Assembly (NCBI RefSeq): GCF_000327385.1
Contig: NW_008709614.1
Span: 1,920,281-1,984,280, forward strand
DNA length: 64,000 nucleotides
From: Lottia gigantea
Lineage: Eukaryota; Mollusca; Gastropoda; Lottiidae
Direction: 5' to 3'
This document shows, in pieces, positions 1 through 14,024 of the stretch. Made by a program: the position numbers and the translations under genes. The notes under the pieces are model-generated. The model worked only from the letters and a program-made list of their open reading frames with translations. It did not search any database and had not been told where the DNA came from. The stretch's first letter is position 1. Each line of letters starts with the position of its first letter.

Positions 1-2454
1 GTAAACCGGCTTCGGGAGTAAGATCTGCTTTCCAAGTTTTTTTTTTTTCAACCAATAAGCCACCTAGGCGACTAGTGCAGCACCGATAGAAGCCCGACCT
101 CGACAAAACAAGCCAATCATTTGCACACTGTCGTCAGGAACAAAGCAACGAACATTAGCTTATCCAATTGAACAGTCGACGTCTCGACAGAATCTTCGTG
201 GCAGTTGATTTGTATCATCACCTTAACCGTCCGCTTTTTTAAACGTGTGTTTAGATCCTGACTTCAAAGATCCTACCCAGAAAAGAGGCCGGAGAATGTG
301 GTGTGTTAGCATGTTTAGCATTTGCTGCAGGCATTGTACATACAGACAATGACCATTTTTAACACAATTGGCACCCAACTGTGATGTCTTTTTTTGTGTG
401 TGTCATGCAGGTTTTACAAGTAATGCAGCAGGCAATGTGTCTGTCAAGGGCAATACTGTACTTTAATAAATGTACCTTTCATGTGTCATCTGAGTTTGAT
501 TTAACCATAGCGCTGAATGGGGTCAAAACTTGAGCGTGTGGGACAGGCATAGCTTAATGTAGTGGGTAATTTGCCTGGTTTTGATCATTCTGAATTGCTT
601 CAGAGAAAAAAAAAGAAAGAAAACTAACTTTCCAAGTGGTCCGAATAATATTAGATCAAGCCAAAAGTTAAAATCTCTTTTTCGGTGTATGTAGACCCTA
701 ATTCAGCAATAATTCAGTGTGTCTGGCAAGAGTTATTTTGCTATTTGTTTGACCTTTTATTCAAAGTTGTTTCAGTCGATGCTCTTGATGTTCTATATAG
801 GTCAATTTGGTCATATAATCGGACGGGGTCAACTTTTGGGCACGTTTAATGGACATAAAGCAGTGGGGTAATTTTTTCCAGACTTCTTCAATATTTGCAT
901 ATTTCATTATATTAGGAATATGTATTACCGTTTGTCAAATCTATCTATCAGGGCTTTCTGACGAGTTTTGCTGATGTTAATTTCCGATGTCCAATAATGC
1001 CTGCCATTTTTTTCCTTTTTTTGGTGGATTGACGTGCGACATAATACGGAATATTACGAAAAGATGTTTTGTTTAAAGATACCTTCTACATTCATATTCG
1101 ACATGATAATTAAAACATCAGTTTCTCACAAAGACCATCCCACATATGATGGATGAGGCTCTGAAAGAAATATATGGGGCAATATAATCTAATCTTTAGT
1201 GTGGGAGGGAAGTTGGATTATATCTCACCAGAATACTTTGCCACTTGAAAGGAAATCACTAAATATGATCCTAAAGTCGGATTGTCATATCATTTCATCA
1301 GATGGTGTGATGGGTAGATGCAACTGAGTATTGCAAGATAGTTAAGCAGCGCTATCAACGTTGACAAATCAACTTCTAAAAATGACCACTGACGTCATGA
1401 AGTGTCTCTTTTTAATGCGTCTATTAGCTCGAGTGTTTAAGGACTGTTCGATTTTGGATGGTTCGTTCCGTGCATCAATAATACAATATGAGAAAATTAG
1501 AGACTTTGTAGAACGAATCATTGACAGAAACACCACTCTTAACCAACTGACGTCCTACTTAAAACCATCTCATATCCCTCAACCATAATTCTCAAATTAA
1601 TTCAACACATCCGTTTTATTGACCCAACCTCTGCTAATTTCGACAATAATGGCGGGAAATTGTCAGGTCAGACGACAAGAGCACTTTTCGCGAGAACATG
1701 TGTGTTTACTTCTCGAGCCTCGGGTCATGGCTAAACACTCGATTAGGATTAGTTGCCCCCGTTCGTACGATTTTGGCTTCATTTGACTAGTTATGGGGCA
1801 ATTGAAATATTTGTGTTGTATTAATTGGAATTAGTGACTTTATCAATTGAGAGAGAATTATCGACAAGAATCTGTCGGTTTTTATTACAACATATTGCAT
1901 GTAGAATATAGTATCACATAACGGTTCCAAACTTGTACGTCTCCTGCTACACGACGTAAATCAATGACGATCTCGTGTGAAAATGCTTAACCAAATTTGC
2001 AAAACATTGTCGGGTAGAGTTCGTTTGAAACAATATACTACCCTAGAGACAGTTCAATACATTAACAAGTCGCTTATCAGAAGTTATTGGTATTAGCTCG
2101 TTTTGTCTAATATTCCAGACTCTAATCTTCACGTTAAAGCAATTGACAATATAAAACAGATAAAAAATAAAGTCAATAAAAGAGAACAAATAGAAGAGAC
2201 AAGATTGTTTCTAGATAATCTGAAAAACTCATAAGCTTAATTATTCAAGTAAAATAAGCTAGGGCTGGGATTTAAAAATACCACTGAACACCTGAAGACA
2301 TCATGTAGAATGTATGGTGAATGTTTAATTTATTATTTTTTGCTATAACTATCTTAGCTCCTTAAAGATAATTAACATGCAACTTTGCTAATTTTATATA
2401 AAAAAAACAAACAAAAGAACAATTGATCGCATAAATTATCTTTTAAAATTTACC
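1..2454. other. Intergenic, no gene seen
   Basis: AT-rich sequence with short homopolymer runs. The longest open frames are under about 80 codons and show no recognisable domain. One perfect TGACGTCA (CRE-type) site lies at 1390-1397. Nothing else can be supported. Confidence 0.7.
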
Positions 2455-2633
2455 ACGTGTGCTACAGGCTGTGCACGTTAAAGATCCCTCGACAGTTGGA
2501 AATCGAAAAATATCAGGCTAATGCCGTTGTCCTGGCAAAATTTCCCTCATTGCACCCTGCATGGCGTTGCCCGTCTTCATTAGCCCACATGGTGCAGAAA
2601 AGTGGGACGTAAAACTCCATTCATTTCATTTTC
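2455..2633 (+). repeat. SINE-like interspersed repeat, copy 1 (best preserved)
   Basis: The 3' part reads TTTCCCTCATTGCACCCTGC, then GTCTTCATTAGCCCACATGG, then GGGACGTAAAACTCCATTC and an ATTTC-rich tail. The same order of blocks recurs at 20968-21093, and shorter 3' pieces recur at 15219-15288 and, inverted, at 19503-19541. A common 3' end with variable 5' truncation is typical of SINE or LINE-tail repeats. I see no clear tRNA head on this copy, so it may be truncated or may start from a non-tRNA head. The resemblance to gastropod SINE tails is from memory, not from a search. Confidence 0.65.
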
Positions 2634-5629
2634 CGAAAAATCAAGTCAAGATACATGGCTGCACATTAACACAATATGTCTAAATAATCATTTAAAACAA
2701 AACATGTCTTGTCCTCTCCTACTGCCGATTAAATATCAAGTAGAATGCAATCTTGGATCAGGCTTATCTTACGAACCAACACTCATCAAAATTTGGTGTG
2801 GAGATGTATTCTCCCAATTGTGTTATAAACTGAACAAACGACAATCTGTTCATATCAGATTAATAACCACATGATAAATAATACCCAGCTTGACATACTG
2901 ATCCAATCAAATACACCCAAATACCACAAGGACCCATAGAATCAACCAAATATATCTCTTGTGCCAAAATATTAATTCGATTATCATAACAGATGAGTGT
3001 AATAATTACTCTATGTTTTTATTACCGTCAACTCAATGTAGATAAATGAGTTGTAGGACATGCTGGTGTCGCTGGAGGGCGGGGTTTGAAATCTCGGGGG
3101 TCGAATTTGTTACAGAAGTCCTTATCCGACAACTTGCGTCATGGATAAGAACAAAAAGTAGTCGCGTCACAAGATACCAGCTTTGGAGAGGGCAGGGATT
3201 TGATTGGCTGGCGGAGTCATAAAACTGACGAATATTCAAGAAGGTGACTATAGACCCTAACTAAAGTGACTATATTAAAAATAAAACCTAATAAAAAAAC
3301 TGAACGGAAGTTTGGTATAATTTATCTGCAACGACAATTTACCGTTCCCTGATTCCCTTTATACTTTTTAAAATAATCAATCTACATCACCCGTGGGAAT
3401 ATAGTCCCGTTAGTTTGAAATGATTTTACAGGTACTACCTGACAACAAAATATTATCGATTTTCAATTTAACACCTGATATCAATGAAGTAATCAAAATC
3501 TTCCTCCTTTTCCTGTCCAATTAACCTCCTTCAGGATGAATTATGTCCCTTTATACTATCAAAGCTATACATTGATTAATTAATCAAGTTGGCTATTTCA
3601 CAGAATTATAACAATTAAGCTAATTGATGATTTGAATGTACAAGGAACTTCCATGATTAACATGCAAGTAGAAAAATGTATATAACACGTAAAATCGGGC
3701 AAAAAACTTAATGAGCCTATAAGTTCTCCAGGCGACATTTTTGGGGACTGATCTTGGCCTTGAATAATTGTAAACAGTTTTCAAGTACTAAAACTGTAGG
3801 AAATTGCATAAATCTTTTAATAGACCTCATTCAAGAAATTTTACTCTTATCTATTTGGTTCACAAGCTTCTCTTGTCTCTACGAATTGGGGTATCCGAAA
3901 GCTGAATGTCTTGTTGATATAGTCTCCGACACCCAGACATCATTCGTCTCAGCTCTGCGAAGACAAAGTGGGGCTGAATGATGTATTTAATTCGTGTTTT
4001 TCGACCTGGAGGACATGAAAATAGCGACTCGTCAATGTCATTTCATTTCAACACAGATAATAATAGATGTGAACAGCATTACTTAATACCTAAGCTGTAT
4101 AAATCTCGTTTCTGAGACCAAGGATCCAAGGTACGATTAACATTTCAAGACCTTTATAAATACCTGTTACTGACATAAGTAAATTGTTGATATTCATGCC
4201 ATATTATTAGGAAAGATCGATCATTATCGATCAATTTATTTAAAACTTCGTCCCTTAGATCCAATCAAACCAAATCTATTACCATTATACGACAGAATGG
4301 TTCGTCGCGTGCTGGTCACGCCCTGATGCCTAGCACGTGCTAAGATAAAAGCAGGCGATCAGAAAGGAATCTTGATGATGTTTATTGTGATGAATTAAAG
4401 CAATCCCTTGATAATTTTTGGCAATTAAAATCTGGCGATAGGTTGCGAGGTCTAATTGATGACTATTCTGATCACTAATCGCCATGTTTTTGTGTCGTGT
4501 TGCCAGTCATCTTTGATTACATTAGCTTTTACTGGCGCGAGATCGATCAAATACCAAACGATAACAATACGTCATTTATCATCATTTGTTAACGGATGGG
4601 CGGAAACCATTTACTTTTTTATGAGGGTTTTTGGCATCTCTCAAATGTTACAAGCAAGGTTGATCTTTACATATATACGTTAGTGGTCAATAATGGTCTA
4701 ATTTGCCAATTCTAAGAACAGAGACTACTGATTTATATGAAATATATACATATAATCAACACGATAATACAGATATCATTGTGGTTGAGTGGGGTCTGAG
4801 TAGAATTTAAAATATAATATGAAATGCAGACAATATTATGATAAACATACGTCTAGAACTTAACTGATCATTAAAGCAGTTTTGTTGCCACAAAGATCCG
4901 GAAGTCGACTTGTGTCATAATTGGAATTAAAGGTAGGCTTAATTGCATCTTCTTGAGCAGAAAAAAAAGGTTTTAAACAGTTACATAATATTTTTAGATC
5001 TGACTTCAAATAAATAGCTTGAAGAGTAGCAAAGCGTATACGGATCCGCCTTTCTAACACAAATATATTTTGAATAATTATGAATAATCTGATAGAGTAT
5101 GTAAACACATTAAAATATTAACTAAACCAATAATTTTAACCATGAATTATCTGATTCTGATTAACGTCATATAACAAGAGATCATCTCCCTTTATTACCA
5201 TAGATTAGCTCCCTTTGTACATAGTTTCCACGTGCTGATAAGGTCGGGACCTCTATTCACTGGTTTAGATCATTTTAAGATATGATTGTTTGGTAGAAAG
5301 GTTTTACCTAACATTACAATTATAGGAATATAATGTGATATTGTGAAGAAAACTGATGGCTTAATCCCTTTATACCAACCATTCATTAGTTCAGATCGTC
5401 AGATAGAACGAACGATTTAGAATTGGGATTGTCCATACACTCAGTGAGCTATTTTCATCTTGTCTTACGTTATTAATTGCGAATTCAACCAGCAATGTAC
5501 AATATTAAAAGAGTTTTTGAAAAATATCGTTTCATTTCACTTGTGACCTCTTGTCGAATCTGGTTGTGCAGTTTCTCTATAATTAGGCGATTATTTTACT
5601 CAAATCCGTACATTAGTTCGCACAAACAG
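2634..5629. other. Intergenic, no gene seen
   Basis: Low-complexity AT-rich DNA. Frames of up to about 80 codons on both strands have no domain, no codon bias that stands out and no supporting splice or promoter context. Confidence 0.65.
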
Positions 5630-5990
5630 CCTCCAAAAAGTATAATGAACTCTAAAACCTTACGTAGGCCTAATGTTTCAAGATATTTTTGGCACGAACA
5701 GGTGTATTTTTTAGTTAAAACGTTAAATGGCATATTCCTCTAGATTTTGATGTATAGTTTTCACAAATTTGCGACCTACAAAAAGTAGTTTTGTAACAGC
5801 TTCAAAAAAGAATTCAAAACCTTGCTTAATGTTTATAAATATTTTTGGCGTTTACAGATTAACGGATGAATTCTTTTAGTTAAAACTTTTAGATACGTTG
5901 AAGGGCACATTTCTTTAGATTTTGGTGTAAAGTTTCCCCAAATTTGAGTAAAAAGAAAATTCGACCTACAAAAAAAGCGGAATGTCACAT
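5630..5990 (+). repeat. Diverged tandem duplication, about 170-190 bp per unit
   Basis: Two units follow each other (about 5630-5795 and 5800-5990). Both contain, in the same order, AAAACCTT...TTAATGTTT-like sequence, ATATTTTTGGC, TTTTTTAGTTAAAAC (TTTTAGTTAAAAC in the second), TCTAGATTTTG or TTTAGATTTTGG, CAAATTTG and CGACCTACAAAAA. They differ by many substitutions and small indels, so the duplication is old. The second unit ends in AAAGCGGAATG, a string also found at 7575-7585 just before CCCCTTTAA, so this may be part of a dispersed repeat. Confidence 0.6.
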
Positions 5991-5992
5991 AA

Positions 5993-6034
5993 CTATTATT
6001 ATTAATATTAGTATTATTATTATTATTATTATTT
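5993..6034 (+). repeat. (ATT)n microsatellite
   Basis: About 40 bases of ATT/TTA triplets with a few interruptions, directly after the tandem duplication. The poly-Asn open frame read from the other strand is a by-product of the repeat. Confidence 0.85.
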
Positions 6035-9000
6035 AGTATTTGACTATTGTTCAGAACGGACAAGACATCCCAGCTCAATCAATTCAACAGAGTGCAACAC
6101 TTTGGGTGATGCAAAACATACGAAAGAGAATGTTGTGGTAACTGTAAAGCGACCATCTCTTTAGCAATCACAACTATTAGGAAGAAAGAAAAAGATAAAC
6201 ATCGTTAAAACTTGGATTGACATTCGTAATTGTCTTTGTTTAAAACAACGATAAAATGACATTAGGATAAGTTAATAAACGTTGAAAATGAAGTGGTATG
6301 ATTTCGTGTCAAATGATCACATTAACAAAATATGCCATTTTCCATTTCAAGTGTAAAATAAAGTCACATAAAATGGCCGTCAATTTGTGATAATGGAGAT
6401 TTTGATTAAATAAAAGAATTTAGATTAGAAAATAACAAGACATCGACATAAAACTCTTCAATTTTCTACCCAATATTAGGACTGCTCGTGCGTTTCATTT
6501 TATGTGCGCTAGAACCGGAATGTGGTCTAATTAGATAATGGACTGTTTACTACGACCATAACTTTATCACTGCGCACAATTCACGTCTGCTAATTTTATA
6601 ATGACCATCAAAATCGTTTCATTTCACAGAGAAAACAAAAGTGAAATCCGGCAATAAGACAGCACTTAAAATTATTAACTTGGTTGTCGATTTAATGCCT
6701 CATATAGCGTATTAATCTACGCATTAGTCGCCCTCCCTTCCACTAATGACGAATCACAGCTTCCGGTTACAAAATGCGCAGCGGAAGTGTAGGATGTGCA
6801 CGAGAGAAGAGAATGGAGGGCACGTGTCTGGATTGTTAACAGCCATTAATCTTCCATGTGATCGTCAAGCCATGAAATAGTCGGCATTTTAATCTTATTC
6901 ACTTAAAAGACATGGCATTTCGGATCATTTAGAGATCGGTAGAAGGCAAGATTAACAGTGACTCAACTAGTTGAGTTGAGGCCCGTGGACTTAAGTAGGT
7001 TGGAGCCTCTCCCTTGGTAATTATTTTTAAACACATGCTCTCCTGCATTATGAGTCCCCTCTGTAAGTTAATTAAATACCTGTTAATGAAAGATTTTAAA
7101 GATTCTCAGTCTGTAGTGAATTATATTGTCTTTGGTAGAGCTCCAGCAAAATGTATTCATTTTATATTATGTTGAGATACTTACTTGGGGACATATCCCA
7201 TAACGTATCTGAAAGTTTAACTAAAAAAAAATCAAACCATTAATTTTTAAACCCCAAAACTATACAGGTTACGTAACCCATTAAAGTTACTTATGCTTTT
7301 TGCAAACTGTTAGGAAACTGTTGTACGGATCTGAGTAAAATATATTGTAGAGAAATATATCTCGTACGTTACCTAAGGATTTAATATAACGATCCATTAT
7401 GGAGCCAATCACCGAAACTAGTATATAGGGCTAACTGCTTAATTAACAATTAGTACTCTCCGTTTTTAATTAACCCTTTTAAAACAAATTCAGTTTGATC
7501 AAGTAGATGCATAGATATAGAAATGTTTTCAGGTATAATTTACGACGTTTTTGATAATGAAAATGTTTTACAGAAAAGCGGAATGCCCCTTTAATATAAT
7601 TAATTTACTAATTCAAAAATCTTTTATATAATAGACTCTACTCATATATTACTTATATGACATTTTTAATTAATAATAAAAAGCTATTGGGATTAAATAT
7701 ATAGAAATCAGTACCAATAAATCACCATGAAATAGCGCACCAGATTTTTCAAGCATCTCTAACCTTTATCAATAGTCATTGCTCTTTATATTTTCATGCG
7801 TACACTAAAAATTTTGAATACCAGATTAGACCTGCCATATGGCCGGTGGAATGACACCGTATGTTTTTCACGCTAATGAATTAATGAAAAGTTTCCAAGA
7901 CTCTTGTAGTTTGCGCTTCTATTGTTGTAGAGTAATCTCATGAATTAATAAAGGTTTGCTATTTCATCTGATTACGGTTGGTGTTATTGGCCTTAAGTTC
8001 GTTTGTTTTATTTTGCAGGGCTGTAATTACATTGAGGCAAATATGTCAAATGACCCTTGACAAATTTGTCAAAAAAATGTTTAGAAAATAGAAAATTTAA
8101 TATGATATGAGGTCCACAGAAAAGTTGGTTTTCGTTTAAAGACCCTCGCCCGAAAATTCTTCGACTAGGTACGCTCAGCGATAAAGATTTTTGAAGTTTA
8201 CCCTAATAACGGCCTTCTACTGACCAAACAGCCGTAACCATGTCTTTGTTGCAGACTAAGTCTAGATTGATATATATAGATACTTAAACTTGCCCGCACC
8301 GTGTCATGTGCACGTTTGGCACATTTTACCTACCTATTAGCAGGTCGTTGTATTTGTCGTTGACTTTTTTTTTACTTGTAAATCACTCAGAAATCACAAA
8401 CTTATTGAATTTCAACAATATTTTTGTAATATTCCAATTAATAAATTTAAATACAATTGTATATACATTATAGAAATGGTGTATAAATGCTGGTCTCAAT
8501 CAATGCCTTGCTCTGCTTAATGTAAAAATCAAGAATGAAAAATGAAAAGTAATAAAATGATATCTGAGAGTTAGTAATATGTTCTGCAACTCCGTACAGT
8601 CAACCCCCAGTTTGCAATATTATTACTCAATTTTAAACATGTATTGCCATAACATCTTTTTTTCAAATAATACATTCAATAGCGTGAATGCTTATTGAAC
8701 AAAATACATTGTTTCCCCTATTAAAATGGTGCAAATTGATGCTATCAGTGTCCCCAATACACATAAAAAATTTAGAAAACCTCTTTAAAATTTAATCCCT
8801 TAAACGCTTACACTTTGATTCCTATTTGTAGAGATTGATAAAAAGAAGGTGTCTGGGAACACCTGATAACTGGTAACAAAACATATTCATCTGTTATGAA
8901 ACCTTTCTATTTCTAACCTTTTTAAAGCACACCCTTCAGTCTATGGTCGACTCTATTACTACACGACTTCCTCTCCTATAAAATAAAAATCTAATCCTCT

Positions 9001-11769
9001 TAGACATAAAAAAATGTTTCAGAATATGTCTAGGTGACATTATAATCTGTTTTGTTTCTAACAAAGTCTCAATTCATCTTTTGTCTGGAATCGTATTTGC
9101 AGTCTGAATTATCTTGTATGTTTTATTATTTTTATTAACTTTGTTTCTTGAAGGCTTTCCGGAATTAAATATCTGACCATTGTTTTGCTGAAAAATGACC
9201 AGAAATTTATGTAAATGTTCACAATTCTCTTTGTTTAGTTCTCTTTGACATTTGTCTTTTGGATTGAGGTATTTTATCATTGTCTAGACCTATTTCAAAA
9301 ACTTCTATCTTGGGATTTAAATGGGCAACTTTTATATTAATAACTGTTTAATCTGATTAAAACCAGGATTCCATTCCTTTCCTTTCCAGACTACAAAAAC
9401 TTACACATAAATTTCCTTTCACGTGTTCTCACTCGGTTGTTCAACAATCAAATGACACAACGTGATTGACATTAAGATACACCATATCCAAAAAGTAAAA
9501 TGCAAAAAGTGCTAAAATTCATACTAGAAGCCATAGTAATTTTTTATAGATATATTATGTTACAATTTATTACGCTATGTAAAATGTTTATAGTCGTTTA
9601 ATTTTAAGCTTACAAGAGCTCACTACCAGCTATCTATGTCATTTTTCTTTTTTCAATTTCAACTTCTCGTTCATCCTCAATTCACATCCTATATTCCTAT
9701 ATTAAAGTAATACTACCACTTAGAATGGACATTAAATCTAAAGTCTCAAACTTGGCCAACAAGTGCATATATTCATTAGTTGAAATAGAATCTCTATAGC
9801 TGCATGTTTCAAAATTACTAAGTTTAATGAATTATTACCTAGTTTTATGGATTTATTGTATTATAGAGGGATTCTAATGTATAGTATTAGCACCAGGTAA
9901 GCCCCTTTAATGCAAAAAGATTTATTTTGGCCAGTTTAACAATTTCAATTTTTTGGACATTCTAAGAGGTAGTGTACCTTTAAAGTTGTAAGCGATATTA
10001 TAACACCAATGTTAACGCTCTCATCGAACCGTGCGTCAAAATATACTTTCGATGAAATTAAGATAAAAGCTATTGAAGGAAATGTTCGCTAAAGTTTACT
10101 TATTCAACGGATTGTGCATAAATCACAATTCAAACTTGATGCCAAATACACCAATCTCAGTGTGACATAAATCAAATGTTGACCCATGACCTCTCATATG
10201 GAGTTCATTAGAGGTCAATGATACTTAAAACAGTTAATTCCCGGGAAATTCTCTGTAAAGACGGTGTTTAGGGAAAATGACTACCTCTTCACAACTGTTT
10301 ATTTGTTAGCGGTGTAACAGCAACCTGTCCCGAGGCAAAAAACTCCCTCTGCACCTCTCTGAAGAACTCTTTAGGACAAGAAACAAAAGTCAAAACTGAT
10401 TGGTTTTATTCAGATTTTTACACGATTGTGATATTTTTTATATTTCCCACGCATTCCGTGACACCAGCAAAGCAAAGTCATGGAAAGCCCGGGGGTTGAT
10501 AGGCTAGACTATAGTTAGTGCTTGGGGAAGGCTTCGGGTCGTTTGGATATTCGATGGTCACCGAAGAACGCCGACAAAGAAATCACTTGAGGGAAGTGCT
10601 ACAAGTTGATAAATTCAAACTATAATTCAAAATAGCACACTTAATTGATGATACAGAATTGAAGCTTGGACAATCCAATGCCTAGTTGATATGTGATAAT
10701 TAAAATTACGATGTGCCTGTGGATCAGCAGTGAACAAAACAGAAGTTAGACTGTTGTTTTGGATCCAGGATGGCAAACAAGCAAAATATCTATATCGTCC
10801 TGTTTAGAAACTTGATCGTTGACTGGGCCAAACAGTCCCCACACCTTTTAAACTTGATAGAAATTCATTAGTTTTAGATTCCATTAAAATCAACTTCCAT
10901 TTGTTCGTCTATCTAGGATTTTTATATCCATAGGGTATAATATAATAAAATCATAATTAAACAGAGACAAAGCCGAAACAAAGTCGGATAAAGAACGGTG
11001 AAACTCAAAAGCAGTTTTTACTTAAACATTATTTTTAATAAGAAGCATCTAAAAATGGAGAAATGTCTTTGAAACAATATTTTATAAAAGAAAGCACAGT
11101 CCGCCTTAAACGACACTTCATCGCTTGTACATGAACATTCAGTTAGTGAAGCCCGCGTCAACAAAATTCTTAAAATAACAATAACACTTAAAAGCATTGT
11201 TTGATTTCATAGACAACCTCGGCTTTTTACTCTGACATTTTCTTAAAGGACTAGAATTATAAGGATATAGGCTCTTAAACCAGCTATACAAAGCTGAATT
11301 GTACAAGTAAAATTCTCCATTAGCGTACAAGAGTGAATAAGAGTTACCCTTTTTCTTCTACAAGAGTTAACACTCCACTTGAAACGGGCCTTTCCTAGTT
11401 CTATAATACAATGGTGGTACTCGAACGTTATGTTCCTCTTCTTCGAACAATACACCAAGTTCTTTTAAAATAACTTTTCATTCAACAGACATTTTATGAA
11501 TCTTGTCAGAAAGCGACCCTTCTTTACCTCTTGGTTTTAAACTATTGTCATTCGTCTATTGGAGACAGGAAGTACACCCTCTCTGTTTCCAACCCCGACC
11601 ATTACAACCTAAACATGACTCACAAACTTAACTTGTACTACATTAGCTATTTCTACTAGAAGTGCCTATAGAATTTTCTAGTAACAAGGAAAGGTTGTTG
11701 GAATGAAAACTCTACAAACGACATTTCGCTTCAAGGATAAAATGGACATCATTGTAATGTTTGACCCCC
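6035..11769. other. Intergenic, no gene seen; one GC-richer patch
   Basis: AT-rich with no supportable coding exon. A GC-richer patch at about 6728-6835 contains CTTCCGG, GCGCAGCGGAAG and CACGTG-type strings (ETS and E-box like), which could be a regulatory element or promoter. There is no transcript evidence in the sequence itself. Confidence 0.55.
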
Positions 11770-11960
11770 TTTTCGTTGTTTTAAGGTCGAATGACGGAGG
11801 CGTGGCGCGAGCAAGATTTCACTTGAAGCGTTTTCTCAACTACCGGAAGTGAGTGCACGAATTTCGCCGTGAGTGGTCTAAAACCGGAAGCGATCGACCT
11901 GCAGCTAACTGTTCATGAAAAGACGAATTTAAGCCTCGTTCTCGGTTGAAATCAGACGGC
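11770..11960 (+). promoter_or_regulatory. GC-rich promoter-like patch with ETS-type sites
   Basis: In an AT-rich setting this stretch is CpG-rich and holds two CCGGAAG ETS/GABP-type cores (11843-11849 and 11883-11889), with a reverse-orientation TTCCGG further down near 12175. Two GTGAGT strings, which would serve as strong 5' splice sites, lie at about 11847 and 11869. That combination is what a TATA-less promoter with a short first exon looks like. I found no coding exon downstream, so a non-coding transcript or chance are both open. Confidence 0.3.
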
Positions 11961-12734
11961 AAATAGAGCTAATAGAAATTCTTTAGAATTTAGGTGTAGA
12001 TTACCGGCCTTGAATCTAATTGAACGTTTCAGTCATTATCTCCTAATAAATACATTGATTTGAAATTGTGATGACTTGAAAGATGGTGTCGTTTTTAACC
12101 CAAGTTGATTGAAGTGGAGATTAAGCCAGCATGGTCACATTAAGCTTCGTCATCCTACTGTTGACTCTAACCATTTCCGGTTTATTGTAAAAATTGACTT
12201 CGAAACGGTAAATATCACGAAACGAAATGTAAAGAATCAAATTGAGAACGTTGAGAAGTAAATGTATCATGACAGCTTTCAATATTGCGTTTTTATTGAA
12301 AGACTAAAGGCCAGGTTTGGTTTAAGTCAATCTTTTAGTTATATTCTAATCAACAATTTTGTCTAAAACTAAATCGCGAGTTAAACATTCTTATCGCGAT
12401 CAAATTACGATGATTGTGTTTCTTAATAAACTATGAAGTCTATGAAGGGGAACTGTCTGCAATAATGATTCGTTTTTGTAGCGCCAGGAACATGGCATTC
12501 GTCATTTACAGACGTCTCTGTCGTTTTTTACAGAATATTACATATCTCATATGAGTTGTTCTTGGGAAAAACGGCCCCGTCTCTGATTTTTTTTATTTTT
12601 ATTTTAAAAGAGTAAACAATCCGCTCAATAGCAGGTATAGCAAAAATTCGCAGAAAAACTAATATAACAGGAAATACCACCCTGACATGTGTTGGCCAAC
12701 AACACGAACCTACATATAGAACCTCACGTGACAT

Positions 12735-13235
12735 AATGTAAATAATAACAAATGTAAATTATAATTAATAAATTTATATTATTATCCAATGTAAATAATA
12801 AAAATTAAATCTAAATTAATAACCAATGTAAATAATAATATTAAATCTAAATTAATGACCAAAGTAAATTATAATGATAAATTTAAATTATTATCCAATG
12901 TAAATAACAATAAATTTAAATTATTATCCAATGTAAATAACAATAAATTTAAATTATTATCCAATGTAAATAACAATAAATTTAAATTATTATCCAATGT
13001 AAATAACAATAAATTTAAATTATTATCCAATGTAAATAACAATAAATTTAAATTATTATCCAATGTAAATAATAATATTAAATCTAAATCAATAACCAAT
13101 GTAAATAATAATATTAAATCTAAATTAATAACCAATGTAAATAACAACAACTTAAATATTTATAACCAATGTAAATAATAATAATAAATGTAAATTGGTA
13201 ACCAATGTAAATAACAACAACAAATGTAATTAATT
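12735..13235 (+). repeat. 33-36 bp minisatellite, about 14 units
   Basis: Every unit carries CCAATGTAAATAA or a close variant. The core (about 12896-13093) has near-identical 33-bp units with AAATTTAAATTATTATCC between the boxes. The flanks on both sides use a 36-bp variant with TTAAATCTAAATTAATAACC. Homogeneous centre and variant edges suggest expansion from the middle. Because 33 is a multiple of three, long open frames appear on both strands (an 11-residue KFKLLSNVNNN repeat on the plus strand); I treat these as artefacts. Confidence 0.95.
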
Positions 13236-13460
13236 AGCATCTTATTTTCGACTTCAGACTTGCTTTAAATACCAGACTGCCTGTATGGCACATCTTGAAC
13301 ATAGTTTTCATGCTGATACGAATTGGGGACATACAAAAACAGGTTGAAAACCTACATGAGTGCACGGAACGGATAAGAACAGTCCAAGTCAGTCAATAAT
13401 CATCTCGGAAGGTTGAATCTATGAAAAACCTTACGTCCTCCCACACTCGTCTCCTAATCA

Positions 13461-13605
13461 ACCCTAATGTTTGCCCTACCATGGCCCTACCAAGTTTCAA
13501 TGAAATCCGTACACATAAACCAAAGGAAATAGGTTGCTGACCAGCTACACTAGACGAATTATCAAACATAACACCTAACATGATACCTATCACAAACCTA
13601 ACTCG
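13461..13605 (+). repeat. Dispersed repeat, copy A
   Basis: Shares a collinear block with 16205-16345: CCTAAYGTTW..CCCT, AAGTTTC..TGAAATCCGTAC, GGAAAT or GAAATTA, TTGCTG.CCAGC, and AACATAACACCTAA or AACATTACAACCTAA. A third partial match (TAACATAACAACCTAAAAT) is at about 14226-14245. Family unknown. Both main copies lie just downstream of a minisatellite. Confidence 0.6.
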
Positions 13606-14012
13606 ACACTTAACACAAACCTAACCCGATAGAGTGGGAGAGAGCGTAAGGTCCTAATGCTACCCGTTCAGTTTCCTACAGATTCAACAGTTTGAGATGA
13701 TGTTGATGAACTTGGATTCAGAATAGATGAAACTCATCCACTTTTCATGTTCTTGTTCGTTACATGCATTCATATATAGGCTTATGATGAGATGGACAAG
13801 ATCAAGTACCATGTATTTTGAACTAATGTTTTTTTGACACGACTTTATGGATCACCTTTGATCGTTATGTGCCTGGGACGAAACGTTGACTAAAATTTTG
13901 AATAGTGAAAGCTGCGTCTATGAACATACTAGCCATGTATTTTTTAACTTTATAAAAATAGGTTTACCATTTCATTTACTGGGACCAGGTTCATAGCTAT
14001 ATAGAGGCAGGA

Positions 14013-14024
14013 GGGGGGGGGGGG
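14013..14024 (+). repeat. G12 homopolymer
   Basis: Twelve consecutive G directly after GGCAGGA, one of the few long G runs in this AT-rich window. It is a likely site of length polymorphism or assembly error. Confidence 0.9.

Noticed and set aside
12855-13178. 107-codon repeat protein (and the 93-codon frame opposite)
   Set aside because: Entirely made of a 33-bp minisatellite; open frames follow from unit length and AT content.
12735-13235. Regular repeats that could be mistaken for a CRISPR array
   Set aside because: Units are contiguous with no unique spacers, and the window is eukaryotic.
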